From: Isoetes taiwanensis
Taxonomy: Eukaryota > Streptophyta > Lycopodiopsida > Isoetales > Isoetaceae
Direction of reading: 5' to 3'
DNA length: 64,000 bases
Assembly (NCBI GenBank): GCA_021234155.1
Contig: JAJEKV010000038.1
Coordinates: 14,143,559-14,207,558 of the forward strand
Part shown: one piece after another, positions 45,376 to 55,983 of the stretch
Position numbering within the stretch: the stretch's first letter is position 1
How the letters are laid out: every line of letters begins with the position of its first letter
Notes under the pieces: generated by a model
Told to the model about the DNA's origin: nothing
What the model saw: only the letters and a program-made list of their open reading frames with translations
The model's database searches: none
Program-made: the position numbers and the translations under genes

Positions 45376-46414
45376 GAAAGGATTTCTTCTGGGCTGGTAA
45401 ACTTACCATCTGCCCGACAATTCTAAGGATCGGCCGTCTTTGCGATCCACGGTTGCCCCTTCTAAACTCTAGAGCAACATTCATTTGAAAAAGAAACTCC
45501 TTTCTTAACTCAAATCAAAACTATGCTCAAACCATTCAACAATCACATGTCTATACAGACGTTTAACTTTACTTATCTTTCAGATAATCAGTCTGAATTT
45601 CGTACTCTCTCCCTCAGGCTTCTGCCTTTTCCTTGTCAAACTTAGCGTAGGAACTTTCAGAAACTTCTTCTGCAACACGAACATGGGCAATCTCTGCAAC
45701 AGGTCGTGCTACTTGTTTCTTAGCAGTTTCATTTCCCTTTTGTTCATTTGAATCTCGTGAATACGCAACCAACAACAAATATCAAGTTAGAATGTCTCCA
45801 AGCAAAGGAATTGCAAGTTTTCTGTAAGCCACAAACAAAGCAGCATACTGACCTTGCTATCACATCTTTAAAGAAAACTCAGGTAAAATTAACATGCAGG
45901 TCTTTTCTGTTAACCCTAAACCTATGGAGCTTCAAGCATAACTACCATTTCACTGGCATCATGCAGCGCAAGCATATTCCACAGCTTTAATTTATCTCTT
46001 GTAAGACTACTTCTCTTTCTCCTTTATGCTAGGAGCTTTCATTATTCTCTTTTTACAATAATTTGCTCTCTATTATTAAACAACTGCAATTCACATATGG
46101 TTTCACAACTCATTTCCATAATTTAGTGGAATAATTTACTGTTGTAGGTATCCCAATTAAACTACTAGATTGCTACGACATTCTTTTTAAAGGATTACGG
46201 CTTGCAGCATCTACATTCTACAGCTTTCTTCTGTCATCTAAGTTTTCCTTTTTCTATGAATGAACATCATAAAGATATTATCCAGTAATGCACTCAATCC
46301 TGACAGAACAAAACCTGGAAACGTTGTAAGGCCCTAACACAAAATTATTTTAGCAATGTAAGGCCCTAACACAAAATTATTTTAGCAAAGATCAACTTAC
46401 GCTCTGATACCAAT

Positions 46415-47119
46415 TGATACAAACAGTCTTCTCTATCTGCAAAACTAACAAACATAGTTAATTCAATCAACCTGGAACTCCAGGTCAAGCTCTTCTGGCA
46501 CTACTTATCCACCCAACCGGGCTCTGATTTGCAAACACGGCAAGTCTGGCTCAATCTCTTCCCAACTCTGAGAGTCTGCTAACCAACTGGATAGCCTCTC
46601 TGGGATTTACAGGAATTCTCTAGAGCTAAGGGAACCACTCTATTCAACCACAAATTAAAAGAGGATCTACTTCTATCTTACACCAATCACCTCCGGCTTC
46701 CTCAATTCAACAGATCGAAGGCTTTTATGCTCTTCTAAAAGATATTTGCAAGCTAAATCGGGCTTCCCCTTACCTTCTCGCTGGAGCCGGAGCCCTTTTT
46801 CCTGCAATCCGGCCTGCTACAATGGCCTATGAGCTAATTCAGGGCACTTCCGACCCTTTTTAGCAAAAAATTAACTAGTTCGGCAATTCTATCTGCCGCT
46901 GGTCGTTACAACTGTAGCGACCATTTTGTTTGTATTAACACTTAGCTTATTAATTATTTCAATGGTTAAGATTTCAAGCCCTTTCCTTAAGTTAAATATA
47001 ACCTTTAAGACTTCTATCAATCAAACAAGATTACAAGATATCTATCTAAAGCCCTTGCCTCTGTGTTTGTCTCTGCAAATCATTCCTCTGAGCCACGCCC
47101 CCAAGCTAGTGCCGTATCA
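46415..47119 (-). repeat. 5' LTR of the non-autonomous element
   Basis: 705 bp, adjoining the primer site at about 46400-46413 (minus strand). The transcript would start in this LTR and run toward lower coordinates. Confidence 0.93.
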
Positions 47120-47124
47120 AGATC

Positions 47125-47979
47125 CGAGGATATCCTGCCATACTACATCTAGGCCTTACATTACATGCTAACATGGCTCTGTTTCTTAGGAGCATATACA
47201 GATGTAGTCAATAAAATTTGTAGCAAAACCAGTAGACCTACTGCAATATGAAGCTAAAAAATAATAGGTCTGAGGGTTTGAAGCTCATGTATGAAGCACA
47301 ATTCCGAAATGGCCTGTTATCCTTTGAGGGAAAGGGGATTAGTTCCATGCATATGCAAAATAGAACAATCAATTACATTCCAAACATATTTTTTACATAG
47401 TCTTTTCTACTCATATACCTGCTTCATTTTTATCTTTTCTTTCTACCATACAATGCAAATGAAAAAAGCAGCTAATACAAGAACAAACAATATAGCAACA
47501 ACAACCCAAAGTACACATCAAAATCCTCACATCATCCTAGTTGTATTCATCATAGGATTGTGCCGCATGGCCAATGCATCTGTGTCATAGCTCTTCTGAC
47601 GTCCCCTACTCATATACGATGCCCCGACCATATAGGTATAAGAGATTCCCTCCTATCAACAACTAGCTGTCAACATGAGGTCCTCTATCAGACGTCAGAC
47701 TCTTGATAGTGCACAAGATCCGATGTGGGAGGTATAGATGTGTCATTATCCCGTCTTCCTCGAGGTCGCTCTAGCTGCAGTAGTGCATGAAAACATAAGC
47801 ACATTACAAAAATGTACATAACATAACAACCTCAAAGGGCGGAATCAACATAATCAATATAACCACAGAGACATATCCAATACATAAGAATATTAGAATA
47901 TTCTACCCAGGCCACCTTGGAAATTGACTGATGACTTGATCCTCCAGAAATCAATCAGATAGAAGTATGACACTAGATT
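47125..47979. other. intergenic, no gene
   Basis: Flank of the LTR element. Short frames only, no motif recognised. Confidence 0.4.
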
Positions 47980-48260
47980 GGACTAGCAACAAAACAATGG
48001 TTGTTGGGTAGTGTACTCCATCCACCTCTCATGTGCATACTTTGCAGATAGGCTGATTTGTATTGGGGTTTAACTGTAGGTTGCATGGGGAGATAGTGGA
48101 GAGGAATACTCCAAGCTTGTTTCTCCCCTGGTCTGATGAGGCAGGACTTTTCCATATGGTCATGGTTTCCCACACCCGTACTCAACCTAAACTCACCGGG
48201 AAAATGCATCATCTAAGAGAGTCGAACCCATACCTTGTCCACATACATTGACAAGCTATT
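47980..48260 (-). repeat. tRNA-related short repeat (SINE-like), copy 1
   Basis: On the minus strand GGGTTCGACTC at about 48220 resembles a pol III B box. The body (GTGCATACTTTGCAGATAGGCTGA, GAATACTCCAAG, TCTCCCCTGG, GATGAGGCAGGA) is shared, diverged, with 49340-49600. Ends are not fixed. Confidence 0.4.
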
Positions 48261-48359
48261 AGGCCTAGCATACAACATTCCCCCAGTAGTCATATCATGA
48301 CATATGTTAAATACAAAAAAAGTATGAAACATATGAAACTCCCTCTTTTTTTGCAAAAA

Positions 48360-48880
48360 TACACGTTTTATACATTAAGAAAAAAAAGCGGCTGGTAGAA
48401 GCGTATAAATTGTGCGTCCGCGTTTTTTGTTTCTGCGGATCTATAAAGTTGGCAGGCGCATTTCTGCTTGTTCACGGACGATTGTGGATGTGGTGTCCTT
48501 AGAAACCATAGACATGGTCGCATGACATTGCGACAACAAGTTGTAGGTTGCAGGGAATGTCACCGGCCGCCAGATGCGCGCTTGCGGCCGCAAAGAAATT
48601 CTGCGGCACACTTTGCAGTCAATGCGGACACCATCGAATCCACTTGCTGCACAAATGCAGCCGTGTTTCTGATGGATGCGGCTGCCATGCACACACCCTG
48701 GCCGCAAAAGGACACTATGCCGCCGCAATTGATGTCCCGCGGCTATATGTTGCCAATTTGTGGCCGCGACATCTAATGTCTGCATGTTTAATTGGTTCCT
48801 TGCATTTCTAATTCTATGCTTCCATGCCATGTGGATGACATGGTCGCACCAGAATTTTTTGCTGGCCAAGGTATGAGACT
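48360..48880. other. GC-rich island with GCGGC words
   Basis: Unlike the AT-rich surroundings, this 400-500 bp stretch is rich in GCGGC/GCCGC (TTGCGGCCGCAAAG, GGCCGCCAGATGCGC, CTGGCCGCAAAAGG, GTGGCCGCGACATC). Open frames occur on both strands (48441-48869 minus; 48468-48776 and 48548-48811 plus), as expected from composition, and none shows a domain. Possibly a captured fragment or a CpG-rich repeat. Confidence 0.4.
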
Positions 48881-49339
48881 ACGAAGAATATGTTTTATAC
48901 TTCCAAAATATGTATCTTTGAAAAAATACATAAAGACATTTTGGGAAAAACGTCTGGAACCTATCCCTGATTGTATATATATATTCCACAAAATAATCTA
49001 TACTACAACAAGAAATGATAGTCCCGATGATCATGCAAGTACTTTTGGACTTCTTCAGTCATAAGCCTCCTTCCCACGTTGTGGAGGGTGTTTTGTGTTG
49101 TTCCTCCTCTTATGGTCGTTTCTACTTCTTCTGGTCTCTATCTGTTGTATGAGCAGTTGTCATCACTAGATGCCCCGATCATAAGTAGGGAATGGCTAAG
49201 TCAAAAATTTAGAGCGCAACTGCACGCATCACGAGGGGGGACATGGTTTATGTTGCTGGCTAGTTTGGTGCATCTTCCAAACCCTAAATTCTTGTGAAAT
49301 CAATCAAACGAAAGTATAATACTATATTGGGTTGGCAAA

Positions 49340-49600
49340 GGAATACTAGCTGTGCATAGTCCACTCTATCTACCTCTCCTGTGCATACTTTACAAATAGG
49401 CTGAAAAGTATTGTGACTTGACTGTAGCCTACACGAGACATAGTCGACAGGAGTACTCCAAGGTTGCATCTCCCCTGGCCCGATGAGGAAGGAAGAGACT
49501 TATCTCTTCTAGAAGTACTGCCAACTGCAGGTGGCTAGGTGTCATGGTTTTTCGTACTCAACTAACCCCTTTGGGTGACACATCACCTAGAAGGGTCTAA
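49340..49600 (-). repeat. short repeat, copy 2 of 47980-48260
   Basis: Shares CTCCTGTGCATACTTTACAA, ATAGGCTGA, GAGTACTCCAAGG, TCTCCCCTGGCCCGATGAGG and CGTACTCAAC with copy 1, with about 75% agreement by eye. Confidence 0.5.
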
Positions 49601-49821
49601 GACTAAATGGTAAGACGTTAAACTGCCATACCCAAGGTCACGGGTTCAACGCCTTGTTGTGAAAGTGGCCATGCAATGTAAAGTTGGTGGGGGAAGGACC
49701 CACTTTAGCAATGTAAAGTGGTGGGGGCAAGACCCATCTGGGTGTGTTGTAAAGTGTCACATGTCCGATAGGACGCTGCCTTGTGGCGTGACGTTAAAAT
49801 CTCTTCTAAATCTCTTCTAGA
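49600..49821 (+). mobile_element. probable tRNA-derived SINE
   Basis: GACTAAATGGTAAGACG followed about 30 bases on by CACGGGTTCAACGCC has the spacing and form of pol III A and B boxes. The non-tRNA body repeats GCAATGTAAAG(T)TGGTGGGGG(A/C)A(A)GACCCA twice and ends AAATCTCTTCTAAATCTCTTCTAG. ATCTCTTCTAGA at 49502-49513 and 49810-49821 is an exact 12-bp repeat that could be the target duplication, though the left copy lies 90 bp outside the tRNA-like head. Confidence 0.45.
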
Positions 49822-51818
49822 TACTATTCCAGCCTAAGAATAACCATGAAGTTAGCATTGACTGATAGCTTCTTCTCTCCCGAATTCTTGGTAGCTCCAA
49901 TTCTTTGAGATGCATCCAAAGTGCTGAAATGGGTGAAGAATTTGAAATTGTTTCAAGATGTGAGCTATGCTGCTACGACAAGATTGAAGCTGTCCAATGT
50001 TGTTAAGTACGTCAAAATTCGTACATTTAAAAAATGTTTTTGAAGATTTTTAAAAATTTTGGAAAAAATCTTTAAAAACGTATTTCATATAAAATACATT
50101 AAAAATCTTTAAAATCCTTAAAACTCTTTAAAAATCCTTAAAAATATTTAAAAAACTTTAAAAATCCTTAGACTATGATTTTCTTTATTTAAATATATGA
50201 TATTCTTGAACTTATTTATCCCTGTATATGAAACTCTTATATTTCTTAACCCCTATAATAATGTTTTTCTGAACGTTCTTAAGAGTTGCATGGCAAAACA
50301 ACTATGATATCTTTGTAATTGAACTTAATAGTTTCTAGCAGCAGCAGAAACTTCTGATTTACTTGTTGGCATGCTACGTTTTATAGCAACAATGTGCATT
50401 TTAACTGTAGCAAATATATCCAATAAAGTAGTGCAACCTCTTTTTTTTCTTTTGGCCATACCAAAAACATTAGAATTTTTATAAAGGTACTTATAAAATA
50501 AAAAATGGGTTTTTTAACAACAATGAAGCTGTCAAGCACTGCTCCTAATGCACACAAGAAGGCTAAAACATAAAAAGGTAACTTTTAGGGTTCTTGCTTT
50601 TTCGGGCTTCTATGCTTTAGAGGTAGTGTCAATTGGCCCATTTGGCTCCTTGGAAAATTGCCACGTGGCAATATGAATTATGCTCACATGTTGTATTAAC
50701 ATGTGCAATATAATGGTCTATAATGGTCACATCTCTCTAGGTAAACGAGAGAGCCTGTACCAAGTTCATATATGCCCTCTCAAAGGTTATACTGCCTCTT
50801 TAAGTACAATGAAAAGCCTCCTCAGGTGCATGTGGAAGAGCCTAACAGAGGCAACCAAGGACTCTGTAGGCGTATTAGTGTTCACAATGCTTGACAACAC
50901 ATGTAATGCCACTTGCAGCTGCTCTATAGATGTAGAGAAAACAATAGGAGAGGCATGGGATTGCCAATAAGGTTCTAGCAACAAGCCTCTTCAGAGGTGC
51001 AAAAACCTCATCACTTTCAACATTTACACTGCTTGTCATAAATCTTTAGAAGTAGAAATTAAATGGTAGCTTTCCATTCAATTAACTAGCTTGGAATGGT
51101 AAGTCAAAGGAAATGAAATCGGCAGCAATGTCATCTGCATCAGGTATGGAGCTCTTCTCCTCTACACCCATGAAGTTCTCACCATATACCTTTTTTCATC
51201 CCTTTCCAATCCACTATATGGGTTGCATGCTTGCACGAATCTAATAAAGCACACAATAGACGCCACAGGCGTGCAACACTGGGATTAGTAGTGAGGTGCC
51301 AGATAGCCTTCACTTGATGTTCGAGGCAACCTTCACTCGATATTCAGAAATGAAGGTAGTGTTTGATGGAAGTGTCCATGTGGTAGACATTACAAGCTTC
51401 CATATCCTTAACGCTCTTGTCACATTTTACTAGCAAACAACTGCAACATCTATAGTATTTCATAAGAGGACCACCCATATAGAAGATATAAATCCTTCCC
51501 AATCTATCTATATCTACATATCGTATGTTATACTTTATATTTTACATTAGCATTGATTAACCTTATAACATACTCTCAAGTAGATAAAGCTCATACCTGC
51601 ACGCATTTAAACACAACTAAGGGTCAAACCATTAATGCGTATAGGAAGTAGCGGTGCCATGAAGAAACCCTTGTGTTATAGGTAACTGGAGAACTACATA
51701 ATTAACCAGCTTAAATGTACTTAGATGTCTCTATTCTATAGTACTATCTTTCAGTTACCAAAATACACTATGTTCCTAAGAGACCCGATAATAATACAGT
51801 AGCCCGATAATACAATAT
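49822..51818. other. intergenic; TTTAAAAATCC low-complexity run
   Basis: At about 50030-50172 the sequence is a run of CTTTAAAAATC/CCTTAAAA words. A 96-codon plus frame (50680-50970) and its minus shadow have no domain that I recognise. Nothing else is supported. Confidence 0.4.
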
Positions 51819-51877
51819 CCCTTCAAAACAGTGGAGCCTCGTATTCCTAAGCACCTTACAGACCAGAACCACACCTG
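51819..51877 (-). repeat. 59-bp inverted repeat, copy 1
   Basis: Exact reverse complement of 52805-52863 (starts CAGGTGTGGTTCTGG on the minus strand). Both copies encode the same Rep-like peptide on their own strand. Weaker similarity (CGGGCTACTGTAT) continues a few bases past the repeat. Confidence 0.9.
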
Positions 51878-52354
51878 ATGGCTTACATGGCCAGTTGAAG
51901 TCTCTCTTGATAGCTTCATTGATAGCCTTAGGACATCTAAAGCGTGCTCTCAAAACACTCTGAACATGCAAGCGATCTGTAGAGGAGCCCCTCTCTAAGG
52001 CAATGGCCCCTGCTATGCATCTTCTGTCACAAAAGGATGGTAGAACTTCATAGATACTGAGGGGCACATCCTGGCTAAGAGGCCTAATGCGACAAAGACG
52101 TCAATTGCCCCCCAAGTCATGGACGAATTGGGCATGATAGGAGGCTCTTGGGTCTGTCCAGAGCTAGATGTACCAGGCATGGCAGCACCTGGCCGGATAG
52201 GATGCATCTGCGCACTAGCAGACATGCAGGAGGAATCGCACTGATAGCTGGGATGGGGGCCTGGCCTCCAGCACCCCTCCCCTTTCTTGCTGCCTTCCTT
52301 AAAGACATAATGAAAAACAGGCACAAAAACAAGACATAGGAAGGAGATGTTCAC
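51819..52354 (-). pseudogene. Rep-like (HUH endonuclease) gene, 5' half, inverted
   Basis: The minus-strand frame 52354-52013 carries a Pro/Ser-rich N-terminus and MTWGAIDVFVALGLLARMCP. After a frameshift, 52067-51819 continues YEVLPSFCDRRCIAGAIALE, then RLHVQSVLRARFRCPKAINE. HVQ after a short acidic strand matches the metal-binding HUQ/HUH motif of replication-initiator (Rep) endonucleases, which nick DNA to start rolling-circle copying. Coding runs into the shared 59-bp repeat (GVVLVCKVLRNTRLHCFEG) and soon degenerates. The other half lies on the plus strand from 52805. Candidate sources are Replitron-like transposons or an endogenised CRESS-type replicon; the motif reading is mine and not searched. 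Confidence 0.42.
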
Positions 52355-52804
52355 CTGTTTCAGGAGCCACCGAGCACATCAAATATGACAGAAGGCCCAG
52401 CCCATCCGCTTCATGGCGATGCCAACACCTGCACCAAACGGGTTTAGAAAGGGCTTGGTTGTTCACCACATGCCCAGGACGCATGCGCGATTGTATCTAG
52501 ACCACGACTTTCCTAAGCACAAAATACAGTTTCTTCTCAAAAACAAAATGTTAGCATCAGCTTCATACACTTTGAGATACGAATACGCCAGCAAACCTTT
52601 AGAAATCTAGAGTTCTAAACCTATAGTTTTAGATCGGGACCACATTATTTCTCGAATGGTTTAGAATGATTTTCGAGCAAAGAGCATGGCACAAATACAA
52701 ATAGATCCATGGATCGAGCACATGATGCTATGCATCTTCTAGCCAAATAGGGTTTTTGTGATATAAGCATCATATTGGAATGAAAAATATGATGTTGAAT
52801 TTGG

Positions 52805-52863
52805 CAGGTGTGGTTCTGGTCTGTAAGGTGCTTAGGAATACGAGGCTCCACTGTTTTGAAGGG
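52805..52863 (+). repeat. 59-bp inverted repeat, copy 2
   Basis: Plus-strand partner of 51819-51877. It marks where the 3' half of the Rep-like frame begins; upstream plus-strand sequence is non-coding. Confidence 0.9.
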
Positions 52864-53450
52864 ATGGCGGGCTACTGTATGAAGGATATTGGCAAGGTGC
52901 ATTATTTATGTCATCTGCATAATGTGAGCGAGCCTATGATAGAGAAGGGCAAGGACATGTACTTGCGATGGGGTGCTGGAGATACTAAGGGCCTCTGTGT
53001 TCTTGACAACCATAACATCCTCAATAAGGTAGCACATTTCGTTTCCTATCATGGGGACGTCGTGCCACACCGAACCTCACTTTTACCTTGGCTAGAATGA
53101 TCATGAGGGGCAAGTACACCCTATCTAGCAGCTGGATAATCCCTTCTAACATAGCCCACGTGAATGAACACAGGGTCCGTGCTGCCTGGAGGATCCTTCT
53201 GAACCCTGCTCGTTGTATGCCTTTAGATATCCAAACAATTCTATATGGTCTGCTAGCTGGCCATGTGCCAGTTGAGAGAAACGGACCTGACAGACGTAGG
53301 TATTGGGATAACTCTGTCCCTGCTGATGAGGCTGATGAGAATTTCCATGATATTTGTGATCCCACGTTCAGCCCTGAGCTTGTCATACCTGATCATGATG
53401 TCGATTACATTCCAATGTACACGGGAGATCATACCATGGCTATTGGCTAG
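52805..53450 (+). pseudogene. Rep-like (HUH endonuclease) gene, 3' half
   Basis: Starts in the shared repeat (KVLRNTRLHCFEG) and continues GYCMKDIGK at about 52870. YCxKD is the form of Rep motif III, whose tyrosine attacks DNA. Then come NVSEPMIEKGKDMYLRWGA and, after one frameshift near 53080, MIMRGKYTLSSSWIIPS and RRRYWDNSVPADEADENFHD, ending at a stop at 53450. Complements the 5' half at 51819-52354. Together they would have motif II and motif III, but on opposite strands, so no intact enzyme can be made. Confidence 0.42.
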
Positions 53451-53517
53451 GCCTGTTAGATGTTATGTGATTGTACAGTTTCCTTTATATGTTGCTTTTC
53501 TTGTTGCAAGTTTGAAA

Positions 53518-53927
53518 TGGAGGCAGATGCAAATGCCCAGGATGGCGCAGCTAATCCTGTGGTGCACATAGATCTTTCGTTGATCAGTTCTAGCGTTGAT
53601 GCCTCTCATCCTGATGCTCGGGTTTACCCATCGGAGCTGGAGGAGACATTCTGTGCTGAGGAGTTCGTGAACTAGCTAGTTCAGATTGGCACAAAAATGC
53701 ATAGGATGGCGGCTTCAATGCGCAATCTCAGGCGTCAGCTTCGCAGGTTCTACTTAGCAATTAATACTGCGATGAATAGAGTTGCGTGGGAGCGGCTCAG
53801 AGTTGCCACATCTGAGCTTCATAGTCTTAGATCACACATGAGCCTTGCAAGGGTGCTGTTGTCACAGGAGTTCTGGCAATTGGATAGCGTCATAAGGCAA
53901 GCTCGCTCTGGAGGGCTGCGCAACTGA
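53518..53927 (+). pseudogene. small second ORF after Rep-like gene, one in-frame stop
   Basis: ATG at 53518 (MEADANAQDGAANPVVHIDL) runs in one frame to 53927, broken only by a TAG at 53673. About 136 codons in all. The last 75 residues (MAASMRNLRRQLRRFYLAIN, RVATSELHSLRSHMSLARV) are basic and helical, fit for a coiled coil or nucleic-acid binding. It starts 68 bp after the Rep-like stop, so both probably belonged to one element. Confidence 0.4.
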
Positions 53928-53930
53928 GTT

Positions 53931-54311
53931 TATGCTTATGTTCTTTTTTCTCTGTACTTTGTCATTGCATAAATGTACATATGGCATGTTACGTTTGTGC
54001 TGTAAAGAAATAACAGTTTCATTTAATTTACTTCCTTTATGATACTATATTTACGTGCTCCTCTTTTGTATTTTGCTTCAGGCCATGGTTCTCTGGAAGG
54101 GACGCTCCTATTAAATGGGGTCAATTTGACCCCATGCTGACTCCATAGCGGCGGCTTGGATCTTCCCAGCCAGCATATTCTGTAAAAGGTACCCCATAAC
54201 TGATAATAGGCAAATAACATGGATCAAATAGTTTGCTCAAATAAGCCAAAAGCCATGAACTTGAAAAGAAATAATTGAATTATTTACCTTGCGAATTTTT
54301 TTCAATGCACT
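53931..54311. other. intergenic, no gene
   Basis: AT-rich flank. A small inverted word GGGGTCAATTTGACCCC occurs at about 54117-54133. Nothing coding. Confidence 0.4.
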
Positions 54312-55107
54312 CTTAAGAATAGAATAGGATGTATTTTATCATCCATGGAGACCAATTGGACTATGGGACCCACACAAAGAAAGCAACAAGCATATTACCG
54401 CCGGGATTAAAAAACCCCTGCCCAAAGGGTTTTCGAGGGAAAAAACTTAGCAATAATAAGTATGCTAGTATACAATACAATCATATAGGACAATTCAATA
54501 GGACACAACTGAGTCTGTGTATCCATAACTTCATGAAGGTATGATCCCAACAAGCCCACAGAGAGCATATTCAACAGCACATGCCTCAGTTGGTCAGGCA
54601 TAACTAAGGGCGTCAAAGCATCTGCATCCTAGAGCTTGCCAAGGAAGCAAACATCAAGGTACTACCTTAATACATTGTGATCATTCTTTGTATGTACCTG
54701 CACGCATCTGTGTGCTTGTACATTCCATCATGATAGCCACTGAGTTTGCTTGTCCTTCCAGCAGGCTTTGAGGTGATGTGGACCCATTGCTATGGCTAAA
54801 GCAAGATTGGGCAAACGAGCATCACTAATACCAACTACCTTCTAGAAGTAAATGATATGAAGGAGGGTAGGAAACCCGTCTCCTGGAGCAGGATCTGATA
54901 TAGAACTGTGGACTTCTCCCCAAGTGCTCGTGCTAAGAAGGCCTTCTGTACCTGCTCCAGGTCATTCCAAGTGGCGGGGGATATGACCGGAGTCACCGGA
55001 CCCCACAACTTTGCCCTGTATAGGAGAACTAGCTCAATCAAGGCCCTAAATAGGTGTGATTGATGACCCCAGGTATACAGCTCTGCCTTGTGGTGGTTGT
55101 TCTGCAT
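54312..55107 (-). mobile_element. LINE 3' fragment (TATTC-tailed family)
   Basis: On the minus strand: RT C-terminal region 55107-54835 (LIELVLLYRAKLWGPVTP, SPATWNDLEQVQKAFLARAL), then LLNMLSVGLLGSYLHEVMDT, FFPSKTLW, and a 3' UTR ending CCATGGATGATAAAATACAT and a short CCTATTCTATTC. Same family as 34875-35411. The central part of ORF2 between this fragment and 57560-58990 is absent. Many stops; inactive. Confidence 0.75.
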
Positions 55108-55162
55108 GGCAAATAGTGCTTTTCACCTTGCTGTGACGCGCAACTTGCTGCCCTACAACCCC

Positions 55163-55262
55163 CCGTGTGAATATGCACCCAAACCAAAGGGGGTTTAAGG
55201 GGGATTTTAATTTAAATGTGTTAAATGCAATAGTTTGTGTTAATAATGTTAATGGTAGTTGT
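55163..55262. repeat. second copy of the 30.9-kb inverted-repeat arm
   Basis: GTGTGAATATGCACCCAAAC, AGGGGGATTTTAATTTAAAT and GTGTTAAATGCAATAG match 30869-30950. Only one arm is present here. It adjoins a TTGGGCCCTTCGGGCCCTAA palindrome at about 55290. Confidence 0.7.
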
Positions 55263-55983
55263 GTGTTGATTGTTATATTAAAAAAAAATTTGGGCCCTTC
55301 GGGCCCTAACTAAAGCAAACATAGGTAAACTTTATGGGCAGTTAGCCTGTTTATTGTTTATGTAAGTATGTAAGTGCCAAGAAATATACACTATAGAGGT
55401 TGTTTATGAAACAACTGTAAGAATATGGCGATTTGCTATGCAGAATCTGACCATCAAATAGTAAGAACAAAGAACAAAGGATATGTAGAAAATGCATGGA
55501 TATAAATATCTTATTTCAGCACCACAATCTTATAGAGGCATCTGCACCATTAAATATTGATAACAAAGAACATGTAGCAAATGTATATGATACGTAAAAA
55601 GATTGAACTTGGCGGCAACTGCCCAATGAATTTCAAATTAAAAAACTTCAACTGGTATCAATGCTAATGTATAATGCCGAAGAAACGAGCATACTCCATG
55701 TTGCAAAATGGTTTGAGCCACTCTGAATGATCATTTATTGTCCAGTTAACAGGTTTGTGGAAACAACATCCCATGCATCCCATGCACATACTGTAAGTCT
55801 CTATGCATTGAATACACATTTTATTGCTGCCAGTTATACTAAGCATTACCACTGCATATTTAAAACAAATGCGGAAGACTAAGCTCTTGGATCTCATGCT
55901 TCTTGCCCTAATATGCACTCCAAACATGCATGGAATATTATAAATAATATACATACACAAACGTGCGAGGAAGTTCATCTTAC
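55263..55983. other. AT-rich, no gene recognised
   Basis: Downstream of the COP1-like exons (minus). The next COP1 exon, expected to begin near FNDLQECY, was looked for and not found. Contains the hairpin word GGGCCCTTCGGGCCC. Confidence 0.35.

Larger units (their letters stand above)
44407..47119 (-). mobile_element. non-autonomous LTR retrotransposon (TRIM/LARD type)
   Basis: Long direct repeats at 44407-45136 and 46415-47119 (TGATAC...GTATCA ends) are flanked by the 5-bp target duplication AGATC (44402-44406 and 47120-47124). Read on the minus strand, a tRNA-Met primer site TTGGTATCAGAGC follows the 46.4-47.1 kb LTR, and a polypurine tract GGGAAGGGAAGGAA precedes the 44.4-45.1 kb LTR, which fixes the orientation. 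The 1.28-kb inside has no Gag, RT or integrase, so it must be moved by enzymes of another element. The LTRs are very similar, differing by few substitutions and small indels, so insertion is recent. Confidence 0.95.

Noticed and set aside
48441-48869. 142-codon minus-strand ORF
   Set aside because: Open frames appear on both strands of a GC-rich island; no motif, so composition is the simplest reason.
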